From NCBI GenBank assembly GCA_024803745.1, contig JANJXV010000025.1, forward strand, positions 19,220,610 through 19,284,609: a DNA stretch of 64,000 bases. Reading direction: 5' to 3'. The DNA is from Megascapheus bottae. Lineage: Eukaryota > Chordata > Mammalia > Rodentia > Geomyidae. Of this stretch, positions 22,760 to 33,885 are shown one piece after another (the stretch's first letter is position 1; each line of letters starts with the position of its first letter). The notes beneath the pieces were generated by a model. The model was not told the DNA's origin. It was given only the letters and a program-made list of their open reading frames with translations, and did not search any database. A program made the translations under genes and the position numbers.

Positions 22760-24338
22760 AGTTTGGAAGTTTTGATGGAAGGTTGGGAGGAGACTGTGGT
22801 ATCTGAGAGAACTATAAGTAGAAGATACCAGATACTGCCAGAATAAAGCTTTCCAGGATTAGTAGTCGTTTCAAGCCAAATTTAGAATTTGAAAACATGA
22901 AAGTCCAGAATCTATCTCTGGGGTTTTGTATATTATAATTCTTTCATTTTTGTTGTCATGTTGTCTTTGTTCAGACGTGTTAGATATCAGTAAGTATGAA
23001 AGTTGACTAAACCTCACTCTTAGCCTTAGGATCAATGAAATTACTGTTATTTTTGAATGTTGTTTAGATTTCCAGTCATAAAAATCTGAGAAAATGATTA
23101 TGGAGGGAATAGTGTTGAGGTTAGGTATGAGTTGATACCTGTTTCTCATTAGATGGTGAGCCACTTTCTTAAGTTGAATAATACCCTGGATTCTTCAGTG
23201 GAAACATTCTCAGATGTTGTCTTTGGAAGTACTGATGGTCCCCCAAGGACCAGACATCAAATGGGTGTGACTGTTGTTTTGTTCAAAGAGTTAATTTCCA
23301 TCTCAAGGAAAGAAGATGTGTAGTCATAATTTTAATGTTCTTTAGCATGATAAGTGAAACCCTTTATTTTGAGTTTAGATGTATTTTCTAAGAAAATAAG
23401 ATAATAAATTTGAGTTTACTTGAAATATACAAATGAAAACAATTCATACTTTGTAATTATTACTCACATATTTTTATTAAGCAGCTTTATTTCTTGTCAA
23501 AATCAGAGTGGAAAATACTCATACATCTGAGAGAAGAGCAAAAAAAAATCAAATCTATTCTCAAACAATCAATCAAAATTGACAGTCTCCTAACATACAA
23601 TATGTAGAGCACTGTAGTTTTCAAATGAAAGCAGTCTGTCACATAGGCAGAAAGCTTTTGTATTTTCAACATTTGATTATGAAGAAGCATTTGCTGAACT
23701 GGAAAAAAACAAATCTGTAGCTCAAGATTGTTTTAAGAAATTAGTATTTTTTGGTACTACTTTATCTTTAGATATAAATATTAGCAGAAGTCAAGGTTTG
23801 CAAGAAATTTAATGGAATTATGTCTGTGTCTTAAATTTGACTCTTTATAACTATGACAGTAATAGTCTAGCTTGAACATTTTGTTTAGAGTCCCTAGTGA
23901 TGGTTTTTGGTGCTTAAAAAAAATAATCCTTCCACTTCCCCTGCCAAACAAAATAAATTCTCCCAAACCTTGCTTTTTTGAAAGCATTTTAACTCACAGC
24001 AGATATACAATGTAATAGAGTGAGAAAAGATTGCAGAAATTAGTATTATGAAAGGAAATCTAATCATTTTGGCTCAGTTAACTTGATTTTTATATATTTT
24101 ACAGAGAAATTGGAATTGATATGAAGTGGTGTCAGAAAGCTCTTTGCATTTATAAATGCTCACTCCTGCAAGTTAAAACCCTGGTTCATAATTCCCACTT
24201 TGGGTCTTGGGAGCCACTTTTCAATCATTTCTCTCTGCTAATTTTGGTGTCACCCTCATTTCTTTTTAAACGATTCATTTTGAGCAAATTTGTAAATGGC
24301 CCTGATGTGTTCTACAATTTAGTCAATTACTGTTTCAG

Positions 24339-24379
24339 CCTGCAAGCCTCCTGGGGAACGGAACATACATGGCCTGAAG
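24339..24379 (+). CDS. Map2k5: MAP2K5 short coding exon: linker after PB1
   Basis: A 41-base exon encoding the last two bases of Ala and then CKPPGERNIHGLK, about human residues 108-121. It covers the start of the segment between the PB1 and kinase domains. Part of that segment (about 117-131 in human, from memory) is the region through which MEK5 contacts ERK5. The acceptor is TTACTGTTTCAG ending at 24338 and the donor GTATGA begins at 24380. The exon ends on a codon boundary. The next intron is only about 880 bases. A longer open frame overlaps this exon but runs in a different frame and is not the coding frame. Confidence 0.96.
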
Positions 24380-25261
24380 GTATGAATTTCAATAATTGTT
24401 TCAGTAAAGTTAGATGGATTTGTAATGCTGTGTTCCACTTATTGAAATGTCAAATAAAACTGCACTTTCTCAAGCCCTGACAAGTGATTTTTTTTCCTTT
24501 TCTTTTTAATGGGAGGTGGAGGCGGGGTGGTGGTGGGGGTTCATCTGTAATATTTGCTTACTGGGGTTTAGGTGCTCTATCTTTAATTATTTGGAATTGC
24601 TTTTTTTGGTCAGTTTCTTTAGAGTGAGCTTGGATACTAGTGACCATGAAGATTTATTAGAGGGAGGGTGTACACTTCATTTCGGTGATTAAGCACATAA
24701 GCAAAGCACAGAGAACATCATCTCTTTTTGACATGTTTGTGCTAGAAACATATCTCGTTAATGTCTCTCCAGTGTTCTATGCATTTTGAGTGCTGGATTT
24801 TTGCTTAAGGCTTCAAAGCTGAAAGAAAAGCCTGTGTTAGTAGGCTCAAGTATTTTATAATTAATTACTTGGATCTCATTTTCTAGTGAATAAGAAATAG
24901 TGTTCGGTTTTAGAGCTGGAAGGATGTGGTACCTTGAGGTTCACTGCTAACCCCAAGATATATTCGTAATATACTTTTATGAGCTTATTATATTTGTATT
25001 TGTTGTAGGTAGTAAATTGGATTTCTCCTTTATTTAGCTTCCCTTTTCCAGCATTAAATAATGATAGAAATAGAGGGTTATGTAATGTACAAATTTTACA
25101 GTCCTTTAACCTATATATTGAATAGACTCCAACCGTGGGTCTGCCTAGGAACAAGCTAATTAACCTTTCCAGTGAAATGAGAAATTTGCGGCAAATTATA
25201 GGTTAATTAGAACTGTGTCCTCAGAACATGAGACTGATCAAGATTCTTTCTTTACTTATAG
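24380..25261 (+). other. Map2k5: MAP2K5 intron, 0.9 kb
   Basis: Short GT-AG intron without any repeat I can recognise. A G-rich stretch (about 24510-24541) is the only compositional oddity. Confidence 0.85.
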
Positions 25262-25329
25262 GTGAATACCCGGGCTGGACCCTCCCAACACACTAGCCCA
25301 GCAGTTTCAGATTCACTTCCCAACAGTAG
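25262..25329 (+). CDS. Map2k5: MAP2K5 coding exon: Ser/Pro-rich linker
   Basis: Encodes VNTRAGPSQHTSPAV and then SDSLPNS plus two bases of a split Ser codon, about human residues 122-144. The first half belongs to the ERK5-contact region; the rest is a flexible Ser/Pro-rich linker. Relative to the human protein I remember, His-Thr-Ser replaces His-Ser-Ser, and the Pro-Asn-Ser-Ser order replaces Pro-Ser-Asn-Ser, with no length change. The acceptor is ACTTATAG ending at 25261 and the donor GTGAGA begins at 25330. The 68-base length preserves phase. Confidence 0.95.
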
Positions 25330-25399
25330 GTGAGAGTGACTGAGGGGTGGATCTCTGTGATTATCTATAAGATGTGGATAGGATGGGGGATGACAACTC

Positions 25400-25625
25400 A
25401 TTTCTGTAAGAACAAGAAATGTGTTGGGAGGTTAAGATTGGCAAGATCTCTGTTCCAAGCCAGCCACAGGAAGAAAAGTTGGTGAGACTATGTCTCAGTG
25501 GAAGAAAGTGGGCAGTCTGATGGCTTGTACACACATGATACTTCAGGTACAGTGAGCAGTGTTAAGTAGGAAGATAGCAGTCCAGATGTGAGCCTTGGCA
25601 GGAATTGAGATCCTGTTTATTAACT
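25400..25625 (+). mobile_element. Old B1-like dimer SINE, sense
   Basis: GGGAGGTTAAGATTGGCAAG, then AGCCAGCCACAGG, and a second unit (CAGGTACAGTGAGCAG). Strongly diverged. Confidence 0.45.
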
Positions 25626-25627
25626 TA

Positions 25628-25712
25628 TTTATTGTTGACACTGGATTTGAATTCGAGGTCTTATTCTTATAAGTCAGATACTCTACCACATGAACCATAG
25701 TCCAGGTCCAGT
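25628..25712 (-). mobile_element. ID-like remnant, antisense
   Basis: ACACTGGATTTGAATTCGAG and GATACTCTACCACATGAACC match an inverted tRNA-type SINE. Confidence 0.55.
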
Positions 25713-26520
25713 TTTGGTTTCATTTTTCCAATAGAGTTTTGGATTGGTTTTTCTCCCTTCCTCCCTCCTTTCCCCCTTTACTCCCTCCCCACTCTCTTCC
25801 TTTATCACTGCCTCTGGCTTCTGATAATTTTATTATGGTGTCAGTTAACTAGTTATTTACCAGTGGATCATCTCCCTGTGGTCATGCAGGGAAATGTTTC
25901 TGTTTTCCACAAAGGGGTTGACCCAGCTGGGCGTCCCAGTTTCTTTCCCCATTTTGTCTAACATGTGAGCCACAGCCTTGAAGAGTAGAGGCCTGGGTAC
26001 AATCAGCTCCAAAAATCAGGGTGTTTCATCATTATCACTGCTTCCAGAAAAGATGTTGGCCACAAAGACTGATTATGAGTGAGAGGAAGAACAAGGGTCT
26101 TCACTGATGTTTTAGGTCTAGTTTCATCATGCTATATAAAAAGCTATATGGAGTTGAAAACGGGCAGGATAGAGAATCAAGATTGTCTCAGTTCTGCCTC
26201 ATTCATTTCAATAACATGGGGAAATTAGCTTGATTATTTAAAATCATTCATATATATTCATAGAGTTAAGTTCAGAGACTACCTGATAAGCTAGAGTTTC
26301 ACATTTTCACTTAGAGGGTATATAACACATTCCCAATACTAATGATATTAGTGATTCCTGTTATAGAGGAATGTGACTTGAATCACATACAGGTGATATT
26401 CTGTGCTCCAGGTTGATAACTAATCAACAGGTATTGATTCTGGCTAAATCTTATTCATTAAGTGCTGTACTATGTACTAGGAATACAGTATAGTCCTTAT
26501 CAGTTGAATTTCACCATCTG

Positions 26521-26550
26521 GTAAGTGAGTGAGTGAGTGTGTGTGTGTAC
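26521..26550. repeat. (GTGA)n/(GT)n microsatellite
   Basis: GTAAGTGAGTGAGTGAGTGT then GTGTGTGT. Confidence 0.85.
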
Positions 26551-26752
26551 AAAAAAAAGACTGTCCTGTAGGTACTTGGTTTAGTTTTCCCATACTACTA
26601 CTTCCTCTAAAGACAGACTTGCTAACTTTCAGCAAATTTAAAATTTTCACTGTATCACTTAATGTAAGCACATTAATGTCCTTTTTTTGTGTGTGAGGGT
26701 TACTATAATCTTTACCTTGCTTTTGATGCGAGGTAATTAACTAGTTAATTAA

Positions 26753-26984
26753 TTAATTTTTGGTCATGGGGCTTGAACTCTGGGTCTGGGCGCTATCCTT
26801 CAGCTTTTAGCTCAATGCTAGTGCTCTACCACATTGAGCCACAGTGCCACTTCTGTTTTTCTGATAGTTAATTGGAGATAAGAGTCTCATGGTCTTTGTT
26901 GCTCAGGCTGGCTTTGAACTGTGATTCTCAGATCTCAGCCTCCTGAGTAGCTAGGATTACAGGGGTGACCCATCATTGCCTGGG
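26753..26984 (-). mobile_element. Type B SINE, antisense
   Basis: TTTTTGGTCATGGGGCTTGA through GGATTACAGGGGTGACCCAT; near full length, low divergence. Confidence 0.92.
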
Positions 26985-27419
26985 TTGGGCACCACTCATT
27001 TTTTATGGGAGGCATATTTTCACAAAGTTAAGGGCAAGAAAACTTAGCAAATGATTTAAACACTGTCTGATTTAAGCTTAATGGACCTGATGATGACAAG
27101 GGACTGAGAGCTTCTCCCGGTCAACTGAGTAGTATAATGCATGCGCAGGAATTTTGTTTTTGAAATTTATTTTGATCTTTATTGTTTTTTGACTGTATTG
27201 ATCAAAACCATTTGGGATACATTTGCAAATTAGATGAGCTTACACAAATTATATCTTACAATTAAAGTGAAGGGAGCAAGTGATTGGGAAGAGAGAGACC
27301 ATCAGAAAGGAATGTGCTTAGATTTAAATGGGGCACTCCATGTGATGTTTGCAACTAGATCTGAAGAATAAGGATGACCTAGCTATGTCAAGGAGCAAAG
27401 AGGGATACCAGATAGAGGA

Positions 27420-27600
27420 AGTGTCAAGAGAAGGCCCTGGAATGGCATAGGAGCTTAGCTTATTTGTATAGGCCAGCTTGGCTGGAGCACAGGGAAAGTA
27501 CTGGGCACTAGTTGTAGGGAAAGAATGAGGAGAACAACTAGAGTGGTAGGAGATGGGGATGCAGATCATAGGCGGCAGAGTGATGTGGCAGTCCAGTGAT
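27420..27600 (+). repeat. Ancient interspersed repeat remnant, family not assigned
   Basis: GAAGGCCCTGGAATGGCATA and GCCAGCTTGGCTGGAGCACA share wording and order with the segment at 51325-51660. No coding frame. Confidence 0.35.
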
Positions 27601-29052
27601 TTTAACCAATTTTCAACAAGTACAGATGGGCAACAAGTGTAGGAATTCATGTATTGGTCAAGGCAGCCCCTTTTGTTTTTGTGTAACTACATCTTAAGAA
27701 GTTCTTTTTTATTTTTTTCCAAGCTAGAATTTATCTCTCTTCAGCATCTACTCATGAAGAATTGTTTTTCTCTCAGTATAATTATTCCCCCCCCCCTTTT
27801 TTTTTCAGCTGCTAGCACTTGTAGCATTCTCTAGATATCTCCTTCTTCCTGACTCAGTAATTTCTCCCTGTCCATCCCTTTGTATAGATAAGCTACCTAT
27901 CGTCCCTCACTGCTTCCTGGGCCTTCCACAGCTGTACATGGATAGCTTTGCATCTCTCCATGTGCAGCATCAGTTTGCTGCACAGGTGCTCCAGGCTGTC
28001 CAGCTCACTGCCAAGGCCTCCTGGTACGTTCTCCCTTCCCTACAGGAGTTGGATTGATATTGCAGATTATATCATGCATCCCTTCCTTACTAGAATGAAT
28101 TACTTGAGATAAGCTAACATTACTAGGAAGTTCATTGCTCACAATTTGGGAGAGTAAACTTTGATGACTTGGCCTAGGCTTCATGAAGGTTCTCTATTGC
28201 CTGCCTGTCCTGAGGGTTGATTGCAATGAGGGGAAGCATATATGGGGATAGTGATCCCATCTTGGTTCAAGACTCAAGAAATAGACTGTGGTCCCATGAT
28301 TGCTTTTGTGGGCACACTGCTAGCTGACCTCAAAATCTGTTCCTTGGTGTCAGCTTTTCAATGTCTTCCCTTTAACTTTCATACTAAATACCAGGTGTCT
28401 TACACGTTGATGGATAAATAAACTCCAAACCATAGAATAATGCACAGTTCTGAGTCATCATACCCTGCTGTGAACCCTTTCCCCGCTCTTTCTGCCTTCA
28501 GGTGAAGTACAACCTCCATGGACAGTGAGTGCTCCCCTCCCTTTGACGTATAAATGTCTGCATTCTCCAGCTTTGCTGATGAACATTTGTTACTCTGAAT
28601 GGGTCTGTGTCCTCCCACTGTTGGGCATGGACATCTGTCGTTGTCTCTCCTTTCATCCCCTCCTTCACTTCCAGTCTGGCTAACCGTGGTCATCTTTACA
28701 GACCAGGTATCTTCTGAACCTCATCCTTGAGCACAACTCACCTCCAGGTCTACACCAGGTCCCTTTCCTATGAATTCCTGCCATCTCCCCTTGCCTCCTT
28801 TTTTTTTTTTTGAAGCAGTGAGCAGACTCGGGCAGTCATTTCGTTCCCTCCATTGTTTCAGTGAGCTTTTTTTTTTTGGTGGGCAGTGAAGATAATGTTT
28901 TTATTGTCACAGTTTCAAGTCCTAGCATGGTACACAACACATAGGAGATAATTAGTAATGACTTAGATTTCCTTTCAATCTTACCAGTGGATCCAATTCT
29001 TTTAGATTTATTGACACTCCTTCAAGTTAAAATGTTTTAAAAGTAAATTTTG

Positions 29053-29265
29053 AGGTTAGGCGTGGTGGGACAAGCCTGTAATCCCAGTTGTGTGGGAGGT
29101 AGGAGTAGGATTGTTGTTTGGGGCCAGCTAGGGTAAAGTTAGGAGACCCTATCAGAAAAACAAACTGAAAGCAAAAGGATTTGATGCATAGCTCAAGTGG
29201 AGAGGGCTTGCCTATAAAGATAAGCCCCTGACTTTAGTCTTTAATACTATAACAAAAAAAATGTT
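29053..29265 (+). mobile_element. B1 + ID composite SINE, sense, old
   Basis: GGCGTGGTGGGACAAGCCTG and TAATCCCAGTTGTGTGGGAG form the B1 part; CATAGCTCAAGTGGAGAGGG and a later A-run form the ID part. Confidence 0.7.
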
Positions 29266-29374
29266 GTAAAGAAGAGGAGAAATAAGTTTCAGTGGTCACT
29301 ATGATCACATAGATGTGTAAAATTTTGAATAAACCTAGTTACAAAGAAATTTCCAAGATATGTTTTTTATTTGC

Positions 29375-29690
29375 TTGCCTTTTTTGTGTGCTTGCATTAG
29401 TGCTTGAACATAAACTTAGGCCTGAGTGCTGTCTCTTAGCTTTCTTGTTCAAGGCTAGTGCTCTACACTTGAGCCACGGCTCCACTTCTGGCTTTTTGGT
29501 GTTAATTGAAGAGTCTTGTAGACTTTTCTGCCTGGGATGGCTTTAAACTGCAATCCTCGGATCTCAGCCTTCAGACTAGCTAGCAAGTATAAGACATGAG
29601 CACTGGCAGTTTGCTTTTGTGTAGGGGTTGAGAATTTATCCCAGAGCCTTGTGCACGTTTAAGTATATTTTCTATCACCCTAAACCCATG
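29375..29690 (-). mobile_element. Type B SINE followed by ID remnant, antisense
   Basis: Type B copy to about 29610 (AAACTTAGGCCTGAGTGCTG through CAGCCTTCAGACTAGCTAGC), then a diverged ID-like piece (GGTTGAGAATTTATCCCAGA). Confidence 0.78.
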
Positions 29691-29854
29691 CTTCTATAGT
29701 AGTTGTTGTTTTTACAAGTTGGTAGTCAGATAATGACATAATGAATGAAATCATTGTTTTCTTTTGTACCCTTGAAAGTGTGAGTTCTTTGCCTTAGGTG
29801 AGTAACTGTTGAATTGAACTTACTAATGCATGTGATATTTCTAGGCTATAATTA

Positions 29855-30000
29855 CTGAATTCAAGTCCCACTGCCAGAGCAGGGTCTTTCCTGAGCAACT
29901 TGGCTTTCTTCTTCTGTAAAATTAGGATGATTAAACTTTCCATCTATTTATCTCGGGAGTTAGTAAGATTGATGAAGCTGTATTAGGGGAATCACATTTT
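29855..30000 (+). repeat. MIR-like remnant
   Basis: CTGAGCAACTTGGCTTTC, TTCTGTAAAATTAGGATGAT follows the MIR core order, diverged. Confidence 0.45.
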
Positions 30001-30190
30001 GTTCTTGGTTGAAAGACATTTTGTAAATGCAATGAATCAAAATGTTATTATTTCAAATTTATGATAGACTGGAACAACTGTGAGGAACATTGCCTAGGCT
30101 TTGTTTGTTGTTTGTGTTTATACAATAATTGGAACTATCAAATTTGGAGTTGTTGATGGGAATACTAACATTCAAAGTATTTCTCAAAAT

Positions 30191-30194
<4 letters not shown>

Positions 30195-30231
<37 letters not shown>

Positions 30232-30276
30232 TGTGTGTCTGTGTGTCTGTGTGTCCGTGTATATGTTTGTGTGTTT
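30195..30276. repeat. (TG)n microsatellite with TGTC variants
   Basis: About 18 perfect TG units, then repeats of GTCTGTGT type. Confidence 0.94.
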
Positions 30277-30299
30277 GTAAGAGATAGACTAATTGTCAC

Positions 30300-30440
30300 C
30301 AAGGTCTGTCCCTTAGTTCTCTCTATAAGTTAGGGACAATGACTATATGTACCCTAACAGGATAAGTTAGGATAAGTAACAGGACTTACCACAGTGCTTG
30401 TCATTGGTCATCATTTAATAAGTGGTATCTGCTGTTAGCT
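30300..30440 (+). repeat. MIR remnant
   Basis: GTTAGGGACAATGACTATAT, then CACAGTGCTTGTCATTGGTC and ATTTAATAAGTGGTA match MIR's 3' half. Confidence 0.6.
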
Positions 30441-31238
30441 TGTGTTCACTGTACTGATTTTTAGGCAGTTGTTCATGTGTTGGTATGTGTTATGGCTTTA
30501 GCTACAGTATCTTTAACTGCCCCTTTAGTTTAGTACAGTTACTTGGGTTGGGAGAACTTTATTAGTCTGGAATCTTTAGGTGAGATCAAATCTTGTAAAA
30601 TCTGGACAACTGGGAACGGAGGTGCCATAATTTACCCTGGACTTAGTAGAATTTTAAACATTTAGAAAGGAATCATTATAACTTAAAATTAGAATATAGT
30701 AAACTTGAACTCACATTTTCCTCAATGTAATGTATTGAAGGTACCAAACGGAATGCATATTTATTTCATAGTAGGCCCCAATACCCTTTTCTGATGTTTT
30801 TGGGATCCTTTTGTCTTACTGTGTTGCCCCTACTTCTGCCATGGTAAAACCACCACAGAGCTATTTCTTGAGCACTTTGCACATGTTGAGTCATTGGTAT
30901 ACATAGGTCATGGTTCATATTGAAAACAGAGAGAGCTCCCTGTGCTCTCAGGGAGCTCCCAGCCTTGGGGGAGGATATGATGGGAAGAAATATATTGTAC
31001 TGACTGATAATGAACAAAAGAGAGAGCATTAATCTGGTAGGCCAGTAGAGCATGAGTTCTGTGTTTAAGGATCCAGTTAGCAAGCACTAAATTTCAAAGA
31101 GGAATGCCAGGGGGAGGTATAGTTTTATAACCCACTCTACTAGCTGTATGGATGTATAAAGCTTTAATTATAGCTCCAGGTCTTCAGAGCTTCTTTTTAC
31201 TACCCCTCTGTCTTATGGAGAAGTTCATTTACGTAAGG

Positions 31239-31480
31239 TTTTTTTTTTTTTTGTCAGTCATAGGGCTTGAACTCAGGGCCTGAGTGCTGTCCCTGAGCTC
31301 TTTTGCTTAAGGCTAGCACTCTACCACTTTGAGCCATAGCTCCACTACTGGTTTACTGGTGCTTAATTGGAGATAAGCATCTCACAGATTTTACTGCCCA
31401 GGCTGGCTTTGAACACCCATCCTCCGATCTCAGCCTCCTGAGTAGTTAGGATTACAGGCATGAGCTACCTGTGCCTGGCC
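31239..31480 (-). mobile_element. Type B SINE, antisense
   Basis: T14 tail, then AGGGCTTGAACTCAGGGCCT through ATTACAGGCATGAGCTACCT; full length, low divergence. Confidence 0.93.
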
Positions 31481-31732
31481 TCCATATAAGTTTTGTATAG
31501 TATATTAGCTTTCCATTACTGTAGCAAATACCTAAGGATAATCAGCTTATGGAGAGGGATGGTTTCATTCTATAGTTGGCCCATTGTTTTTGGCTCATTG
31601 GTAAGACAGCATGTCATGGTAGAAGCTTGCTCACCTCATTTCATAGTGAATTGGGAAGCAAAAAGAGTGGGAGAGGGAGAATAGAAAGGAAAGAGGGAGG
31701 AAGGAAGTGGGAGTTAGTGCCCTTAGAAAGCA

Positions 31733-31777
31733 TAACCCCAATGAACTTAACCCCAATGAACTTAACCCCAATGAACT
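31733..31777. repeat. 15-base tandem repeat, three perfect copies
   Basis: TAACCCCAATGAACT repeated three times without a mismatch, followed by TAG. It lies at the end of an A/G-rich stretch. Confidence 0.97.
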
Positions 31778-32563
31778 TAGTTAAATCCCCACCTTTCAAA
31801 GTTTCTACCACCTCCTAATGCACTCAAGCTCCAAATTGTGGCACACAGCCATATATACTCTGCTGTATGTTCAAAGAGCGTTTTATTTTTTGTGAAATAA
31901 CATTGGAAGTAGAAGGGAGAGGAGTTAGAATTTATTTTATTAACAAAAATATAGCCACAGTGACAAGTCATAGTGTTATTTTATAATATTTCATTTTCCT
32001 GGTTGCTTTGTAGAGTTGTTCTTTCCTTCATTTTATAAAAAGATAGTTGAAGGTCAGAGAGGATAAGTAATTTTTCTTAGATTACATAATTGTTGAGAAT
32101 CAGGCTGTATTTTTATCATACATTTGCTTCCCAGATAGCTGAATTGTAATTTTTAACTGCAGAAATTGATAATATTTTATCCTTTGAAGTTCTATGGTCT
32201 GTTGACTGTGAATATTCTGAGAGTTTATTTCTTAAATACTTTGTGCTGAGTACACAAGAGCATCCATCTACATAAAGTTGCCCCTGGAAATCTACCCAAA
32301 GGTAGCAAAATGAATGGGCAAAACTGTCACTATTGTAGCCCATAAAGTGACTGCATGCTTCTTCATCGCTATAGATAACTAATGGGGTTTCATTCTCCTC
32401 ATGGATACCTTTAGCATTGAATTTAAAAGCAAAACACATTTTTTCCACAGGAAGAAGGAGTATAATTCATGACTACCTAAAAGCAAAGGGTTGTTTTTGT
32501 ATGGGATTTTTAGTGATGTTCAAGGGTGAACATGATCTTACTAAATCTGTATTACTTTTTCAG

Positions 32564-32612
32564 CTTAAAGAAGTCATCTGCGGAACTGAAGAAAATATTA
32601 GCCAATGGTCAG
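32564..32612 (+). CDS. Map2k5: MAP2K5 short coding exon: lysine-rich pre-kinase segment
   Basis: A 49-base exon: one base completes the split Ser codon, then LKKSSAELKKILANGQ, about human residues 144-160. It is a basic segment just before the kinase domain. The acceptor is CTTTTTCAG ending at 32563 and the donor GTAGGT begins at 32613. The exon ends on a codon boundary, so the following exon starts in phase 0. The flanking introns are 7.2 and 7.1 kb. An overlapping longer open frame reads a different frame here and is spurious. Confidence 0.96.
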
Positions 32613-33811
32613 GTAGGTAATATCATATAAGATTTTCACATAGTAACTTGCTACTGTTTAGTTCTTTTTTTAATCCATAAACTTATTAAACAACGAAGAG
32701 CCTGCAAATTTTTTCCTGTCATAAATGAATAACCTGGCTTAATTTGATTGGCAGAACAATTTACAGCACATTTTTCAAACTGTGTTAATGGGTTTCACTC
32801 CCAGCAGATTGAAGTTCTGAGCACACACCCTGCTGCCATCTCAGTTTAAAAAAAGTTAATCAGTTCTGAACAAGTGTGTCAACCCATGGGTTGTTGAACT
32901 GGCCCTGCATTCTTTCATTATCTTTGAGGATAAAAGGAAAAACTGCTACTTTCTTACCTTAGCTCTTTCTTTTGTCTTGAAACAAATAATGGTTTTATTG
33001 GGGGAACTGAGAAACAGAGGACCTTTGGCACATCAAATCCCTGGGCTTCGGGAGACTTGGCTTGCCTAGTCAATGGGCCATCTGAAGTCGAATGACCTAA
33101 CCTAGCCAGTGAGGGACAAACAAGCCTGCAGGCCAGTTATTTTTCACTAATTTTGATTCAAGTAAATGGACACATCTGAAATAGTATAGCGCTTTTAAAC
33201 ATACACTGGTAAATTAAACTACCTACAGGGATCTCAGTTCCTCAGTAGCAACATAAATGTGTATAATGTTTGTTATAGTGGAAGCCCTTTGATAGCCTTG
33301 GAGGCAGGCGCCTGTCCATTGCGATCAAGCCTGCCTATTAGGCTCTATTGACTGAGACATCTGTGTCACTGCAAATAAAAGACTCTTATTGATTTTCTTA
33401 ACTGCTGTTCACTTCCCGTCCATGTTTCGAAGGCTGAAATCTTAATTATCTCAGATGCTTATTCAGTGCCTTCACACGATGACCTCTCCAAGCCTCATTG
33501 GCATTTCATGAATCAAGTACTTGTAGTGGAGCATGTCAAGATGACAAAGCTGGGTCTCCATGCTTGTCCTTTAATATCACCTGTAACATTGTATCCTAAT
33601 AGATGTGCATGCCTTAAAACGATGACCATGTGACAGTGGCTTCAGAAAGCCTTGCTTACTTAGCATGCAGTCTGGAAAAATTAAGTTGAGCTAGCTCTGA
33701 CAGCTGATTGTCATCTAGTGTGTGTGAACACTAATCCTTAAATACTCTGCATACAGCCAAGGACAAGTATAATCTTGGTGGTCTTGAAATTTTAGGTAAT
33801 TGTTTTGTTGT

Positions 33812-33885
33812 AGCCCTGGAGATAGACTCCAGGGATTCACATATGCTAGGCAAGTGCTTTCCCAATCACCTACACCCATCTCCTA
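33812..33885 (-). mobile_element. ID-like remnant, antisense
   Basis: GTAGCCCTGGAGATAGACTC, CATATGCTAGGCAAGTGCTT. Confidence 0.6.

Larger units (their letters stand above)
20591..24338 (+). other. Map2k5: MAP2K5 intron, 3.7 kb
   Basis: GT-AG intron. 20591-22000 and 22760-24338 are unique AT-rich DNA in which I see no gene. Between them lie a short pyrimidine tract (about 21975-22055), an antisense type B SINE and an antisense type A SINE. Confidence 0.85.
25330..32563 (+). other. Map2k5: MAP2K5 intron, 7.2 kb
   Basis: GT-AG intron (GTGAGA to TTTTTCAG) with scattered SINEs, two MIR-like remnants, a (TG)n microsatellite and a 15-base tandem triplicate. 25800-26500, 27650-29040 and 30440-31230 have no recognisable gene. 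27880-28060 is GC-richer but not convincingly coding. Confidence 0.85.

Noticed and set aside
24121..24480. A 119-codon open frame on the + strand
   Set aside because: It overlaps the MAP2K5 exon 24339-24379 but in another frame, has no homology I recognise, and runs through both splice sites.
31480..31980. Possible LTR or old DNA-transposon fragment (AGCTTTCCATTACTGTAGCA...CACCTCCTAATGCACTC)
   Set aside because: The wording is reminiscent of a mammalian repeat, but I could not place it in a named family or find terminal repeats.
32417..32620. A 67-codon open frame overlapping a MAP2K5 exon
   Set aside because: Wrong frame relative to LKKSSAELKK and crosses the acceptor site.
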